Shown here one piece after another: positions 6,984-7,011 of a DNA stretch of 7,011 nucleotides (positions within the stretch are counted from its first letter, which is position 1; each line of letters starts with the position of its first letter). A program made the position numbers and the translations under genes. Origin of the DNA: an uncultured Alphaproteobacteria bacterium (lineage in GTDB: Bacteria > Pseudomonadota > Alphaproteobacteria > Rhodobacterales > Rhodobacteraceae); contig CAKMZE010000012.1 in assembly GCA_929200295.1 (NCBI GenBank), positions 4,306 through 11,316 on the forward strand, given 5' to 3'. The notes under the pieces are model-generated. The model was not told where the DNA came from. It ran no database searches and saw nothing but the letters and a program-made list of their open reading frames with translations.

Positions 6984-7011
6984 GAGGGGGCGCTTACTGG
7001 GGGCCTGCCCC

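Noticed and set aside
1..7011. Search by eye for a new defence or mobile system, CRISPR array, tRNA, rRNA or insertion sequence.
   Set aside because: None seen. Nearly all coding sequence belongs to ccmI, soxBDAG and sodB, with intact motifs and uniform codon style. No terminal repeats or spaced repeats were found.

Overview
The window reads as chromosome of an alphaproteobacterium of the Rhodobacteraceae/Roseobacter group. That rests on the characteristic wording of SoxB (GxGxxG at 41-46, GRNTTIIRSNY), of the iron-type superoxide dismutase, and of CcmI. Base composition looks moderate for that group, but I have not computed it. No species assignment is attempted.

Layout. Positions 1-541 (minus strand) hold the N-terminal 180 residues of ccmI, a cytochrome c maturation factor that runs off the left edge. 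This gene is missed if only complete ORFs are considered. Positions 542-724 are a divergent intergenic region with a fair promoter for ccmI. Positions 725-6233 (plus strand) carry a complete heterotetrameric sarcosine oxidase locus in the order soxB, soxD, soxA, soxG. Positions 6325-6924 hold an iron-type superoxide dismutase gene (sodB). A strong hairpin with T-runs on both strands follows at about 6945-6983.

How the genes work together. SoxB, SoxD, SoxA and SoxG form tetrameric sarcosine oxidase. It oxidatively demethylates sarcosine (N-methylglycine, an intermediate of glycine betaine and choline breakdown) to glycine. The one-carbon unit goes to tetrahydrofolate as 5,10-methylene-THF, and H2O2 is released. 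soxD-soxA and soxA-soxG overlap by 4 and 8 nt with good ribosome binding sites, so they look translationally coupled. The superoxide dismutase lies just downstream, beside an enzyme that makes reactive oxygen, though it probably has its own promoter.

The one part that does not fit a standard locus is the 352-nt gap between soxB and soxD (1976-2327). It contains a small minus-strand gene for a 61-residue single-pass membrane protein, antisense to the presumed sox transcript, with a perfect 7-bp hairpin at its start codon. This is the best candidate here for something undescribed. The rest is known gene families in good condition, and I see no defence system, mobile element, CRISPR array, tRNA or rRNA.
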